Notes: a model not told the origin generated them from the sequence alone. 64,000 nucleotides of DNA from Ampelomyces quisqualis (GCA_018398575.1 JAGTXZ010000006.1:1-64000), one strand, 5' to 3'; numbered from the stretch's first letter, positions 37,481 through 48,965 are shown. Numbers and translations: made by a program.

Positions 37481-38540
37481 GAGCTATTAAGCCTTAATCT
37501 ATACTCTCTAGCCTAATAGCCTATCTTACTGCAATAGTAGTAGGCGTTAGTTAGCTTTAGGCTTAGATTTGTAGTGCTAGTAATATAACGTTGTAGAGCT
37601 GTTGCGTCTAGTTTAGGCTGCAAAGTTTTTCCTATACTAGGCGTTCTATATATATAATAGTGTAGTAATAGTATACTACTACTACAGCGTAAGGTATCTT
37701 TTAGCGTTACAGCGCGTTTAATAAGTTCTCTGCAGGTAGTAGAAAACTTAGTGTAGTTAGAGAAGGCTACTCTAATCTCTAGGCAGAGTTTACTGTACAA
37801 GTAAATTACTAAGTGTTTTTACTTATAAGAGAGATTTACCTAATTTTCTAAAGTAGATAGATAGGCTACAAATTTGTTTACTGTTTAGCTGTCTTTTTAG
37901 GATGCCTTTTGATACTGTATAGTAACTTAAAGCTCTTTATTTATAAGGCTCTTAATCTAATTAAGTAGAAAAGACATTATATTGCGCTACGCTAGCGTTT
38001 TATTATTGTCTTTCTATTCTCTTTGTATCTACATCTATTAAAATGTAGTTTGTAGGTACTAGAAGATAAAGGCAATCTTTTGGTCCTTAAGCTAGAAGGC
38101 TAAAGAGTCTAATTAAAAGGCAATAGATAGCCTAGCTTTAAAGTCCTAATACTCTCTAATTCCCTTGCCTTTAAAGACAGAGATTTTCTTAATCTTTAGC
38201 CTGCGCCCTAGTAGCGCTAATAGGTTAAGTTAGGAGCGTTGCGCTAGTAGAGACGTGTTGTGTCCAACTAGAGAGGTTAGTAGATCTGTTTTATTTAGGG
38301 CGCCTAAGGGCTGTTTAGAAGGTAAGAGAAGCTGTTTACCTGCTAATAATTGCTCCTATTAGCATACTTTCTCTTTTAGAGTCTAGATCTTAGCTTGCTT
38401 CTTAAGCTCTTAGCGCTAGCGCTTTAGCTGCGCTAAGCGTTTGCCTAGGCTAAGTATTAATTTTTTATTAGAAGTGTTTTCCTTTAATAGATTAGCTAGT
38501 AGGCTTAGGAGCAGATCTTAATCTATTGTTATTAGGTAAC
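37481..38540 (-). pseudogene. G2 gag, RIP-inactivated
   Basis: Minus-strand gag. The piece at 37,513-37,800 is still open for 95 codons and reads as the C-terminal gag region (EIRVAFSNYTKF, RELIKRAVTLKD), ending in a worn zinc knuckle (YYYCSKIGY, usually C-x2-C-x4-H-x4-C). A Gln/Arg/Lys-rich upstream part extends to near the 5' LTR. Confidence 0.78.
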
Positions 38541-38578
38541 TAGGCCGCTATCCTTTTGCAAGGTAGAGGAATTAAAAC

Positions 38579-38860
38579 TGTAAGAGATTTGTATAGCAGC
38601 AAAGTTACAAGATAATAATAGCAGTATAAGTAGAAGTAAGTTAACACTTGTTCTACTACTTTAGTGCAGAACTGCTCTTTTGTAGATATAACTAGACGCG
38701 TGTTCTTATAACTAGAATGCACTAAGTTTGCGCTAGCGTAGTGCTGTTAAGACGCTAGGGCAGCTATACGCGTTCTACGCGTAAAGACATAAGGGTAGCG
38801 TTGTTATAGCGCAGGCGCGTTACTGCGTAGCCAACAGCTCTACGCTGTAACATTCTTACA
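38579..38860 (-). repeat. G2 5' LTR
   Basis: 282 bp, TGTAAGAGATTT...ATTCTTACA. It aligns over its whole length with the 3' LTR and is less mutated than that copy at some sites and more at others, as expected if RIP acted after insertion. Confidence 0.93.
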
Positions 38861-41800
38861 TAGATTAAGAAGAGATAAGAATACTACGCCTGCTACTATA
38901 CACGCATTAGCTAAATAGATTAGCTAAGCAGGCAAGTAAGAAGCTAATTACAAAATCTATTAAGATGCGTATAGGTGCAAATCTTCTAATTAAGCTCTAG
39001 TTACAAATTATAGATGCAGCAGCCTATCTACATAGAATGTGCCTATTAAAAATCTATGGTTTTTGGTCCCTAAATAAGGTCCTACACGCCTAGTTTAGGC
39101 AATATTTTTAAGAGTATAAGCTAGCAATTACTAGGCACAGGACTACTAAATTACGCCTAAATTAGAGTAGTATTTATGCCTATAGCTGCAGAGCGTATCT
39201 TCTTAATCGCAACTAAGTAGCAGGTAGAAACAGGCGCAAGTTTAAAATTAACCCTTACAGCTACATTAGATATCTAGTAGGCTATTTAGCCTTTAATATC
39301 TATTACATTTAAGTCTTATTAATTAATTAAGTAATTGCATTAAGAGACGTTATCTTTAATAAATCTATATTCTATCCTAGCAACTAAGAAGATAAGATAC
39401 CTAAAGAGTAAGCGCTTAAAATTGTAGATATTCTATACGTTAGCAAATTTAATAATTCTAAGCAGGATATTAACCTACCTATTCTATAGGATTAACTAAG
39501 CTAGGAAATTACTAAGGTTACTAAGCAACAGCTTAGGGGTAAGCATCTAATCTTAAGAATTACAGAGACTAGCTAATCTTATAATTACAAAGAAAAGAAG
39601 GCAAAAGCTAAGAGAAGTGCTAGCAAGGCTAGCAAGCATTTAAGAATCTTCTTAGACTAAAGTAAATATACTAGGCTTGTTACACTAGAGGTAACTCTAG
39701 AACTAGATTAGGTATCTAGTATTAAGCTTATTAAGCGCGTAGAATCTAACAGGTAAGGACTATTACTAGATCCTAAAAGAGCTAGCCTGTTAGTATCTAG
39801 AGATTAGATAGGTTCCTAACAGGATAGGCAGTTAGCCTTTTCCTCTCCTGCTACTTAACCTAGGAGTAGTAACTCTAGAGCCTTAGATAAAGCAGGATTA
39901 GTAAATTCTTTTACACAATTAAGTTGTTAACTATAAGAAGTAGCTTCTAAAATTAACAAACTATTAAGTTAATATATACTACTTTACTGCAAGAAGGATT
40001 ATAACAATTAAATAGAGGGTAAGAGTTTTAATACATTAATTGCGGATCTATTTTTAGATTACTAGAAACACAATTTTAAGAATACTTTCCTCTTAGGCCT
40101 TATAGAAGCCTAGACTAAGCGCTCTAGTTACAAAACACTAAATGCTATAATTATTACAGCAATGCTAAGTAATTAGAATTACTAAACAGTTAAGAAGCGT
40201 GCTTATAGAAATAACATGCCTAAGCTGCCTAACATAAAGAAGCAGATACTTTAACATCTAATAAAAAGCCTGTTATTAGATGCCTCTCTTAAAGAAATTG
40301 ATTAGCTATACAAGAAAGGTACTTAGAAAGAGATTCTAAAGCATAAGTCTAAGGATTAACTAATCCTATTGAAATAGGTCTAGGCATATAAGTTTAATTA
40401 AGACAGTTACTTTCTAAAGTGTAAGGCTAGGCTTGTAGTAAAAGGAAATCTCTAGGAGAAGAACTCTCTACTTACTACGTACGCTACTACTCTTATAGCT
40501 AAGTCTTTTAGAATTGCTATAGCTATTGCAGCCTATTTTAATCTAGAAATAATGCAATACAACGTAGTTAAAGCGTTCCTTTACGCCTTAATTATAGCTA
40601 ATAATCTAGTAATCTATAATCTACTAGATAGATTTAAGAAAGCTAGGCTATGTGTAAGGCTTAACTAAGCGCTCTACAGGCTTAGAGAATCTCTATCACC
40701 TTAGTATAAAAAATTCTTAAGATCACTTCGCAAGATAGAACTACTTGCATCTAAAGAAGAACTCTGCCTATTCTTTACTTAGGATAAAACAATCTTTGTT
40801 CTGTTCTATATTAATAATATCCTGCTTATCTACTACAAAGATCATAAGGTTAAAGCTAAGGATCTATAGACTAAAATTATTAGCAAATAAGAAATCTAGG
40901 ATTAAGAACTAGTTGAATAGTTCCTTAGGATTAGAGTTATCTAAAACAGACTCAATAGAATAATTACGCTAGTCTACAACGCCTATATTAACAAGATTAC
41001 AAAGAAATTTAGTCTATACAATAGATTGTTCTCTCTAACACTACTGCTATCTAAGGAGCTCTACAAGAACACTAGAGAAGCTAGTAAGTAAGAAATTAAG
41101 GCGTATTAAGAAAGAGTTAGATTAGTTCTCTACACTACAATTATAATCTGCTTAGATATTACCTACGCAGTCTTAAAGCTTTTCTATTTCTTAACTAATC
41201 CTTTAGACAAGTATATTAAAGCTATAGAACAGGTAATTATATACCTGTATTAGACAAGGTTTGATTTAATTAAGAATAAGGATTTTAATAGTCTAGAACT
41301 AACTATTTGCGGAGACGCCTTCTTTGCTAAGAATAGAGTAACTAGGCGTTCCTTGCATAGTTATATAGCTGTCCTGTTTAGAGGAGCAATTTTTTAAAAA
41401 GCTACTAGGCAAGGATTAGTTACTACCTTAACTATAGAAACTAAGTTACTTACTCTAGAATACGCAGCAAAAGAATCTATAGCGCTTAACTAGTTCTTTA
41501 AGGAGCTTACACTTAATCTAGAAGATCTCTAGAATATTTAGTGTAATAATTAGCAGACTATCTAACTAGTTATAGGAAAAAATAAGTAGATATCTATAAA
41601 ACTTAGACATATTAACATTTAGAACATGTAGCTAAGGTAGGAACACTTAAAAGGATTATTCTAAGTATTCTATCTAGAATCTAGATTAATGCTAGCTAAT
41701 AGTCTTACAAAGAACCTTACCTATTAACAATTTCTTAAGTTTAAGTAGCTTTTTAACCTTAAGGATATAAGCAAGTTACTTATAAACTAATAATTAGAAA

Positions 41801-43590
41801 ATACAATTATTAATTTAACTTTTCTATGTACTAATTATTTTGCTTACTCTTAAAGCATAAGATTACTACAGGATTTAAGCAGAGTAAATACGCAAAACAA
41901 GACTACTAAGCGCTAAATTGTAAGCAAAACTATTAAGAAACTAGCCTCTTTAAAGTTAAAGACCTTGATAATTATCTTATAAGCCTAAGCATAACGCTTA
42001 GCAATTAAGAGACCTAGAGCTCTTAATTCTTAGCTTAGAGTTAGCAAATCTCTAACTGTTCCTATAGCCTTAGGCGATAGAAACAACAGCTAATCCTACG
42101 CTAGCTCTTAACGCTTAGGCGTTAGAGTCTAAGCAGCCTAAAGCTACTCCTTAAGTAGTAGAGCGTTAGGTAGAAAAGAGCTGCGGCGCTAGTAACTAAA
42201 CAATAGCTACTACCTACTTAGCGTAAACAGAGCCTAAGCTATAAACCTGCTTAACACTCTACTAAACCTATATCTTCTAAAGCTCTAAGCAGAACGCGCA
42301 GGCTTAGTACCTAGTAAGCTAAAAGTTAGATTAATATAGCTTAAGCTTGCCCTAAAACTAGTAGAAGCTAGAACGCTTTAAGCCTGCTATAAGGCCTTTA
42401 CAGCCTTAAGCTACTAATTAAGCTACGCGTAAGCCTTCTCTAGCTCCTATAAACAAATTAGCTATTTCTAAGATTAAATAAGCTTTAAAACTTACTAGAA
42501 TAGTTCTCTTAAACACACTAATAATAATTTGCATAGCCTGCTTATATAGATTGCCTAGGCTACTTATATTAGCAAGTATATTATTAATAGTAACTAGAAT
42601 AACCTATATCTTAACGCAAGAATAGTTTAGGTAAGCTATACAACGCTTACTTATTATTAATCTAGCTCTACTATAGGAGTAGCTATTGCCCTACTTATTA
42701 GTAAACTAAGAGGCGCACTATAAGCACAAGCTAGAATAGAGCTTTCTTTTCTTAACCTTAATAGTCTCTTTGCTAAAGACTGCTCTACTCTTAGGTAAGA
42801 AATTGCGCTGCTTAGTCTTGCGCTAGAATTATCGCAGCAGATTTAGATTATTAGCTAGAACTTAATTGTCCTTGCTCTTAACAGCAGGCGTAGTAGTAGT
42901 AGCAGCGTTCTTCTTGTAGGCGCGCGCGTAGGCTATCTTATTAACTATAATAGTAGAATTCTTCTTAAGCAGCTGCCTAAGTTAGCAATAGACTAGATTA
43001 AGAGTAGAGAAAACTTATAATAATAGAGGAGATTAAGCAAGTAATTAATAAAGTAGATAATAAGAAAAATAAATAGATAGGTAGCTAATTAATAAGTTAA
43101 TTAATAAGTTAATTAATAAGTTAATTAATGCCCTAGAGTATAAGAATATAGGAGTAGGCAGGCTTCTTATACCTAAGCAACGTAACTGCTAGGCAACAAG
43201 CTTACTTCCTACTCTCTTACCTAATAGCGCAATCTTACTCTATAATAACACACGTAAATAGACTACCTCTTATCTAGCTAACAGGCTAGGTAATAGTAAA
43301 TGCTCTAAATTAAAGCTTAGTATATAAGTAAACTTACACTAATAGTCTGTTTACTTCTATAATATAGGACTACCTACTTACAAGACCTTTACACAAGGCC
43401 TTATTAAAATAACATAGGCTATAGTTTTAAGCAGATAACACTAATATTAGATTTAGTTATATATATAGTAAATAATTAGAAATTTCTACACTAATAACTT
43501 ATATTTTAGCTAATAAATAGAGCAACGCAACGCTTGCAATTTAGAGTAGTATTACTATTTACCTTAATTACTACTTTTGCTCTACTAAAC
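38861..43590 (+). pseudogene. Copia 1 pol: integrase, reverse transcriptase, RNase H; RIP-inactivated
   Basis: Continues the integrase after G2 (KMRIGANLPIKL near 38,960; GCRAY-like SCRAYLLNRN at 39,185; KFKINPYSYIRYLVGY near 39,240). Reverse transcriptase follows: EID*LYKKGT near 40,300, KCKARLVVKGN near 40,425, and the YVDD box at 40,807-40,818 reading YINN with both Asp mutated. RNase H at about 41,300-41,620 retains ICGDAFFA and KLRHINI. Stops are almost all TAG/TAA at former Trp/Gln codons. The order integrase before reverse transcriptase is the defining copia arrangement. Confidence 0.92.
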
Positions 43591-43622
43591 AGATTAGGCA
43601 AGCTAATAAGTTTGCCTAATCT
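43591..43622. repeat. Inverted repeat upstream of the copia polypurine tract
   Basis: AGATTAGGCAAGCT and AGTTTGCCTAATCT form a near-perfect 14-bp stem around a 4-base loop, ending right before the purine tract AGGGGGTG (43,623-43,630). The same structure stands at the same place in copia 2 (54,231-54,262), although surrounding sequence has diverged. Confidence 0.85.
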
Positions 43623-43630
43623 AGGGGGTG
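43623..43630 (+). promoter_or_regulatory. Copia 1 polypurine tract
   Basis: AGGGGGTG sits directly against the 3' LTR start TGTAACAGAG. It would prime plus-strand DNA synthesis. The reverse complement, CACCCCCT, occupies 54,223-54,230 next to the LTR of copia 2. Confidence 0.85.
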
Positions 43631-43848
43631 TGTAACAGAGTATATAAATTAGCAGATTACAGAAGTGTTACGTATAATACCTAAGCATGTTACTAAGGAA
43701 GTAAGAATCTATTTAGGACTAGACTAACTAATTAAGCTATCTCTTAGCTTTGTATATTTAATCTAATCTATCTTTACATAGTATAGAACAAGTAAGACAA
43801 TCTTTTTACTTATAACAATTTAATCTATAGTATTACTTAGCTTCTATA
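43631..43848 (+). repeat. Copia 1 3' LTR (LTR B)
   Basis: 218 bp, TGTAACAGAG...CTTCTATA, aligned end to end with LTR A, and followed by the target duplication CTATT. Confidence 0.93.
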
Positions 43849-45083
43849 CTATTTAACTCTCTAGGTATAGACACTAACGCACTACTTAGTTATCTTTTGT
43901 TTTACCTCTACCTACTACAAGTGCTAGCTACCTTCTCTACTACCTAATCTGCCTATAATACTATTAAGATATCTACTAGCTAGGTAACTATACTAGTTAA
44001 CCTAGCTGTGCTCTACCTAAGTAACCTAACCTCTTTAGCTATTCTTCTAACTTCTCTAGCTAGCTCCTTCCTCTAGTAATAAGCACTAATAAGTAGGTTA
44101 GTAGTGTTTATATAAGCTACCTATACAGTACCTACTTATATAGTAGTAGCTAACTAAAACGCTGCTACTTAGACGTTAGCTTTTTACTCTAATACTACCT
44201 TATTAGACTTGTCTCTACTTAGGGCAGCAAACCTGCAGTTAAAGGCCTTAGAAAGGCTATTATACTCTTAGCCCGCATATTAGAGAACTAGGTAACACTT
44301 CTTATTTAAGAGCGTGTAATATGTATACTTCTTAGACACATCTAAATAGAATTTAAACTTAATATTAAAATAGCTGCAAGTAAAAGACCTTGCAGCCTAT
44401 AGGTAAATAACCTAATAGGCTAGAGAATAAGCTCTAGAGGGGACAGAAATAGGCATTGTGTGTATCTACTATATAGTTAGCTAATAATTAAATTAGAAAA
44501 AGGCTTAAATAGCTTTAGGTATACAAACGTAAGAGAGAGAGTATAAAGAAGTAGTATACCTAAAAGCTAGCCTTATATATATACATACTTAAGAAACTCT
44601 AGGTAAATTTAGGATAACAAACGCGCTGCTGCGCTAAACAAAACAATAATAAACAGCTATAACGCGTTATTAGAAATTCAAAGTTAAGGTAAATAAGACT
44701 TTTGTAAAATTTTAGAAAGGATGTTAAAGCGCACTAATACAGACCTAATCAATAGAGACTATTAAGTTTAAGAAGAGAGGTAATATAACAAATATACATA
44801 AACATATATTACATTTAATACCTTATAAAGGCTTAGTAACAGATTATGCAAGAGATAGTAAGAGTAGCGCTAAAAGTACTCTAAATCTACTCTAACTTAG
44901 TTACTACCTTAACTATAAATATAAGCCTATTGCACTAGATAGAAGATAAGTTTTTCTTGTTCTTTTGTACAAGACCTATAGGTATATAGCTAATCTAGAA
45001 TTCCTAATACAACACGTACTTCTATATGCCTCTAATACGTATCTAATTTAATTCTAATAGCTAGACCTACCTGCGTTGTTACA
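43849..45083 (+). mobile_element. Ty3/gypsy G1a, right portion: antisense accessory frame and 3' LTR
   Basis: Joins to 10,631 across copia 1. The second copy (57,600-59,290, minus strand) is continuous over the join, with TACTAGTAGAATACTCT followed by the sequence found here. The part to about 44,440 carries a minus-strand frame, that is antisense to pol, described separately. A purine tract AGAGGGGACAGAAAT lies at 44,436-44,450. The LTR then probably runs from about 44,457 (TGTGTGTATC) to 45,083 (TTGTTACA), about 627 bp. The right limit is firm because similarity to the second copy stops at the same TTACA in both. Confidence 0.82.
43854..44440 (-). pseudogene. Antisense accessory frame of G1a (CxxC-type protein remnant)
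   Basis: Minus-strand frame, opposite to pol, between chromodomain and 3' LTR. It reads KKYTYYTLLNKKCY near 44,330, where the second copy keeps KCAYC (58,351-58,365), so the ancestral form had a C-x2-C-x6/7-C knuckle. A region with FNCRFAALSRDKS and then a long Arg/Lys/Glu/Ala-rich coiled coil (ELAREVRRIAKEVRLL near 44,040) follows. The same order, small Cys cluster then basic coil, is common in uncharacterised fungal repeat-encoded proteins. The function is unknown. Confidence 0.6.
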
Positions 45084-45940
45084 CTTAAAAGATCTTAAGA
45101 TTAGTACTTTACTATTATATATAGAGATTTTACAGGTATATATAATAGAGTATTACTAGACGCAGGTGCCTATAAATAATAGGATAAAAAATTAGCTATA
45201 TATTAGTTTATATAATCTGTTACTAACTGCGTAGTAACAGAGATATAAGTATAGAGTACGATTTTAGTATAATAGAGAAGGTAGCTAAGAAAGTAAAATA
45301 GTGCAGGCAAAATAGTTCTTTAATAGACTAAAATACTCTATAGATTTAATATAGAATAACTATAGATATAGTAAAGATAGTAAAGTATAGACTAGTAGAA
45401 GGCTATAATATATAAGAGAATAGGTAAACCTCTATAGAAGTAAATTTACTATCTAACTTAGTAGATTCTAGTACTAGTAAGTAAATATTATAAGAGCTAG
45501 TAACTTAAGAAGCTATATAGAAAAGGTAGATAGTGCTAGTATAGAGATAGGGTAAAGAGAACTAGTAAGACTAGTAACTAGTATAGTACTAGTTAACTAG
45601 TAAAGTATAGTAATTAGCAAAATATAATAGTTCTAGAGATTAGGTATAGAACTTAAATAAGTTATTATTTATACTACCTTTATTCTTATTAGCCTATATA
45701 TTAACTATTCTATAGTTACCTAGCTTCTTAAATAGCTTATATAGCTAGCGTAGCTTATTATTATAGGTAAGATTTATTAGAAGTATAGTAAGTTATATCT
45801 CTTCTTTTTCTAGCTATATAATAGTTATTGTAGCTAGGTAATTAGAGGAATCTATAGAAATAATAGTAAAGAAAGTAGTAATATATTATAAGGTAAGAAA
45901 TAGCAAGTAGTAAGTTTACTACTATTCTAATCTTATTCTA
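45084..45940. other. RIP-decayed DNA between G1a and LTR C
   Basis: Begins CTTAAAAGATCTTAAG after the G1a LTR. A plus-strand frame rich in Gln/Tyr/Arg/Ser can be half-followed at 45,200-45,620, with a hydrophobic stretch near 45,660-45,800. I do not recognise it. It is probably the remainder of the older element into which G1a inserted. Confidence 0.45.
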
Positions 45941-46184
45941 TAATAAACTATATAAATTAGTAGATTATAGAATCTCTATACGTAATACCTAAGTATAGGA
46001 TCGTTACACGTAATACCTAGGCATATTACTAGAGAAACAAGAGCCTATTTAGGATTAGCCTATCTAATTAAGCTAGTTCTTAGCTTAGTGTATTTAATAT
46101 AATCTATCTTTACACAGAGTAGAAGAAGTAATCTAATTCCTTTGCTTATAACAATCTAATCTATAGGATTGCTTAGCTCCTACA
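45941..46184 (+). repeat. Diverged copia LTR (LTR C) at left edge of the gene island
   Basis: 244 bp related along its length to the 218-bp copia LTRs and ending GCTTAGCTCCTACA. The extra length comes from a duplication of the ACGTAATACCTA segment (45,980 and 46,008). No polypurine tract or target duplication could be matched, so it is a solo or truncated LTR of a sister subfamily. Normal-composition DNA starts at the very next base. Confidence 0.8.
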
Positions 46185-46437
46185 GATTCTAATTTAAACT
46201 TGGTAGGAAACTCCTCTTATCTGAACTTAGCGCCAATACTAACACGAGCTACTTTGCTGATCAAAACGCCTAGCAAAGTACTGATCAGAACTTTCAGATC
46301 AGACTGGGAAACCCCCCTAGTGGGCATTATCATTGGATGTTGCTTGCAACAACGACGGAGTCGCCGTTGGGCCCGAGTATTTGATTTATGTTTGATTGTT
46401 GCGGAGTCTGTGTGTAATGCAACCATCTTGTTCCTGG
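46185..46437. other. 3' flank of the fucosidase gene, with hairpins
   Basis: First G+C-normal DNA of the island. A perfect 9-bp stem TACTTTGCT / AGCAAAGTA (46,250-46,258 and 46,272-46,280) and a second small palindrome, GTTGCTTGCAAC, at about 46,340 lie 150-190 bp and about 90 bp beyond the stop codon. They could take part in 3' end formation. Open frames here on either strand are overlaps and not genes. Confidence 0.5.
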
Positions 46438-48902
46438 CTACACCTCAGCAAGCACCAACCCGTTCTTATCAACCAAGCGTACAGGCACACTCCTGTTCTG
46501 TACTTGCGCATGAGTAACAAGACCCTGTTCATTCCACAGGAAATCCACAGATCCGCCGCCCCTCAGTCTCAACCCTCTGACCTTCCCATTTGCCCATGCG
46601 GCAGGAATTGCAGGTCCCAAGACAACTATCCGTGCCGAATCGTCTCCGAAAACAGACGGCAAATCAACGACTAGCATGCTCAGCACCGCACCCCCGAAAC
46701 CAAAGTTTGCATCGATCTGGAACGGGGTGTTAATGCCGCTGTACATCGAGAACCCGTTCCCTGCGACGTTCTCGCTAATGGCGTATCGCAGCTCAAAATA
46801 TGCGCGCTCGGTATCGTTCAAGCGTGCCCAGCAGGCTGAGCGCCAGACCTTTGCCCAGCCGGCGTTTGCGTCTTTACCTTTCCCTTCGCCGCGACTATAT
46901 AGCTTTTGCCGAACAGCATCTTGGATTGTAGAATTCGTATAGCCACCCAAGAAGGAGGAAAGAGAGTATCCAGGATACCAGCCTGTAAGCTCAGACAGGT
47001 GGCGATGTGTGTCGTTGATGAACTCGTACCCTTCGGAGTCAGAAAGCTTCCATTCTTTGATCTGTCCCCAGGCTCCCACGTGGAAGCCTTTGTCAAGACG
47101 CTCAAGCGAGCTGAAAATATTCGCTACAAAAGTGTCGTCGGATTCATCGACAATCGATCGGATCGATAGCACAGCTTCGAAGACTTGGTGGATGAGTTGC
47201 TGATAGTGCGCGCAACCGAACGTAGTTTGACCGTGCTCAGGGCTGTTGCAAGGATTCACAACTAGTGTCCCATCTTTTGTGTACGCATCTTCTTGCAGTT
47301 GGCTGAGCCAAAATTGGGCTACACCTTTGATGAGCGGATATCCCTGCGCCTTCAACCATGCTACATCACGGGAATAGTCCCAATGGTCGAATACGTGCTG
47401 CATCATCCATGCCGCAGCTGCAGGATAATTGGCCCATGAAGCATCGCTCTTCATACCAGTGTGGCCAAAAACATTCATCTCGTTGTGCACTACCCAGCCG
47501 GGTGCACCGTAAAGAAGCTCGGCAGTCTCGCTTCCCCGCGGCACCCAATTGTTTTCCATATAGTCCCATAGCGGTGTTTGAAGATCCGTCAATCCTGTCT
47601 GATCCGTGGTCCAGTGATTCATCTGCACATTGATATTGGCATGATAGTCAGCAGACCAGGCGGCGCCCAGACCTTCACTCCATCGACCTTGGAGGTTGGG
47701 TGGTAGAGATCCGGATCTGGAACTTGATATGAAAAGATAATTTCCGTAGTTAAAAAGTAAGTTCTCGAGGTATGGATCACCAGCCTCACTCGCAATGTGG
47801 TAGCGAGAAATCAGCTCTGCAGTCTCTGTGTGAGCGGATTCCAGAGGATCTGGCAAAGATAGTTCAAAACGGCTGGTAAGCGCCACAAAATCTTCAATGT
47901 GAGTCGTCCTGAGTGCTTTCAAGCTCCTTGTGGCAGCCTTGTGAGTACGTGCTTCGACAACCGGCCCTGGGTCATCTCCCTTAAAGGAGTAACCAAACTC
48001 CACTGTTCCCTTGGTCGCATCATAATTGGTCTCCGCCCCCACTACAATGCTAACAGCCTTCGTTCTCGAGCTTGGTCGGATAGTGAGAATGCTGGTTCCG
48101 TTGTTACAAGATGTTTCGTCGCCGTTACTGGTCAACACACGAGCGATTGCATCGTAAAGCATTCCTTCCGGTGGCCCGAGTTGCGTCAGACCTCGCATCC
48201 TGACGTGATCGGTCTCACAGCTCAGATTTTGCAAAGCAGGTTCTACCAGATCATTGTTCAATCTGAATTCTAGTAGAGGGAGCTGCTGGGATGCTTGCAC
48301 GGTGTACACACAAACCTGGTCGGGGTAGGAGCAGAACACACTCGTTTCGAAGTCACTCGTGTTGGTGCTGAATTTTTCCGTATGTATGCCGGTACTGATA
48401 TCCAGAGCCCGGCTGTAGTTGAATGTGGAAATGTTGCCGTTTCGAATGGTTGGGATTGTGATACTAAGATTGCCTAGGACGCGATAAGAGCCATAAAAGT
48501 CGCTGCTGCCGAGGAGCTCAGACACATTACCAGTACCGTTGGTAAACATCCAGTCTCTGATTCCTGGCAAAGCTGAAGCTACAGATGATGTTGGATTGCC
48601 ACCTGTATAGTTCTTTTTTCACGATGAGCGTCTGGAGCGTCCTTCTTGCTGTCAGTCCAACTTACATTGACCTCGAAAGGGCCCCCAGACCACAGACTAT
48701 CTAGATTCAACGTCAATGTCTGAGACCCCGCAGGACCAAAAGGCATGGAAGCTAGTCGTCCATTTCCGACAGGGTATGTCGTCTTGATTATCTCGCTCGC
48801 CTGTGCAGGAGATAACGACCATAGTAATGAATTTGCGTCAGCCGGTGATACTAACGCGAATGCAAGACAGGCGCAAAGCCGTCTCCCTTTCGTGGTGAAC
48901 AT
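46438..48902 (-). CDS. Secreted alpha-L-fucosidase, glycoside hydrolase family 95
   Basis: Predicted 803-residue enzyme from two exons: 48,902-48,666 (79 codons) and 48,612-46,438. The 53-bp intron (48,665-48,613) has a consensus GTAAGT donor and an AAAAAAG acceptor; splicing joins FEVN to NYTGGNP, the usual family wording. The N-terminus (FTTKGRRLCACLAFALV) is a signal peptide, and many NxS/T sites suit secretion. The catalytic groove is intact: NIN at residues 405-407, the general acid Glu in NSPEHG at 538, and Asp in QIDANFGFGG at 713, matching the Asn/Asn/Glu/Asp set of Bifidobacterium AfcA. GH95 enzymes hydrolyse alpha-1,2-linked L-fucose with inversion, here probably from plant cell-wall xyloglucan or glycoproteins. 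Stops and RIP changes are absent although RIP-mutated DNA lies 250 bp away. Confidence 0.95.
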
Positions 48903-48965
48903 GATGTCGCAGAAGCTGTAAGCTCAGTATGTCGGTTCAATTGATCACAACGCTATTCTCGACGG

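Larger units (their letters stand above)
31817..38860 (-). mobile_element. Complete Ty3/gypsy chromovirus G2, RIP-inactivated
   Basis: Two LTRs of exactly 282 bp (31,817-32,098 and 38,579-38,860) begin TGTAAGAG and end CTTACA. They are flanked by CAGAT (31,812-31,816) and TAGAT (38,861-38,865): a 5-bp duplication differing only by the RIP change CA>TA. Gag-pol runs on the minus strand, and an extra reading frame on the plus strand lies between the pol end and the 3' LTR. It is inserted into the integrase region of copia 1. Total length is 7,044 bp. Confidence 0.95.
10632..43848 (+). mobile_element. Complete Ty1/copia element (copia 1), split by two later insertions
   Basis: Plus-strand copia element with 218-bp LTRs at both ends and the same 5-bp target duplication CTATT at 10,627-10,631 and 43,849-43,853. 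Its own DNA is 10,632-12,588, 31,192-31,816 and 38,861-43,848, about 7.56 kb once the two insertions and their duplications are removed. The reading frame continues across both insertions: protease region into GAG-pre-integrase at the first, integrase core at the second. It has a primer binding site after the 5' LTR and a polypurine tract before the 3' LTR. RIP has filled it with stops, so it is inactive. A second, truncated copy lies at 54,005-57,599. Confidence 0.93.

Noticed and set aside
46200..48477. Several plus-strand open frames across the fucosidase gene
   Set aside because: They are shadows of the minus-strand GH95 coding sequence with no domain or splice support.
48579..48902. 107-codon frame as a separate gene next to a 710-codon fucosidase
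   Set aside because: It is exon 1 of the fucosidase reading into the intron; the GTAAGT donor at 48,665 joins it to exon 2.
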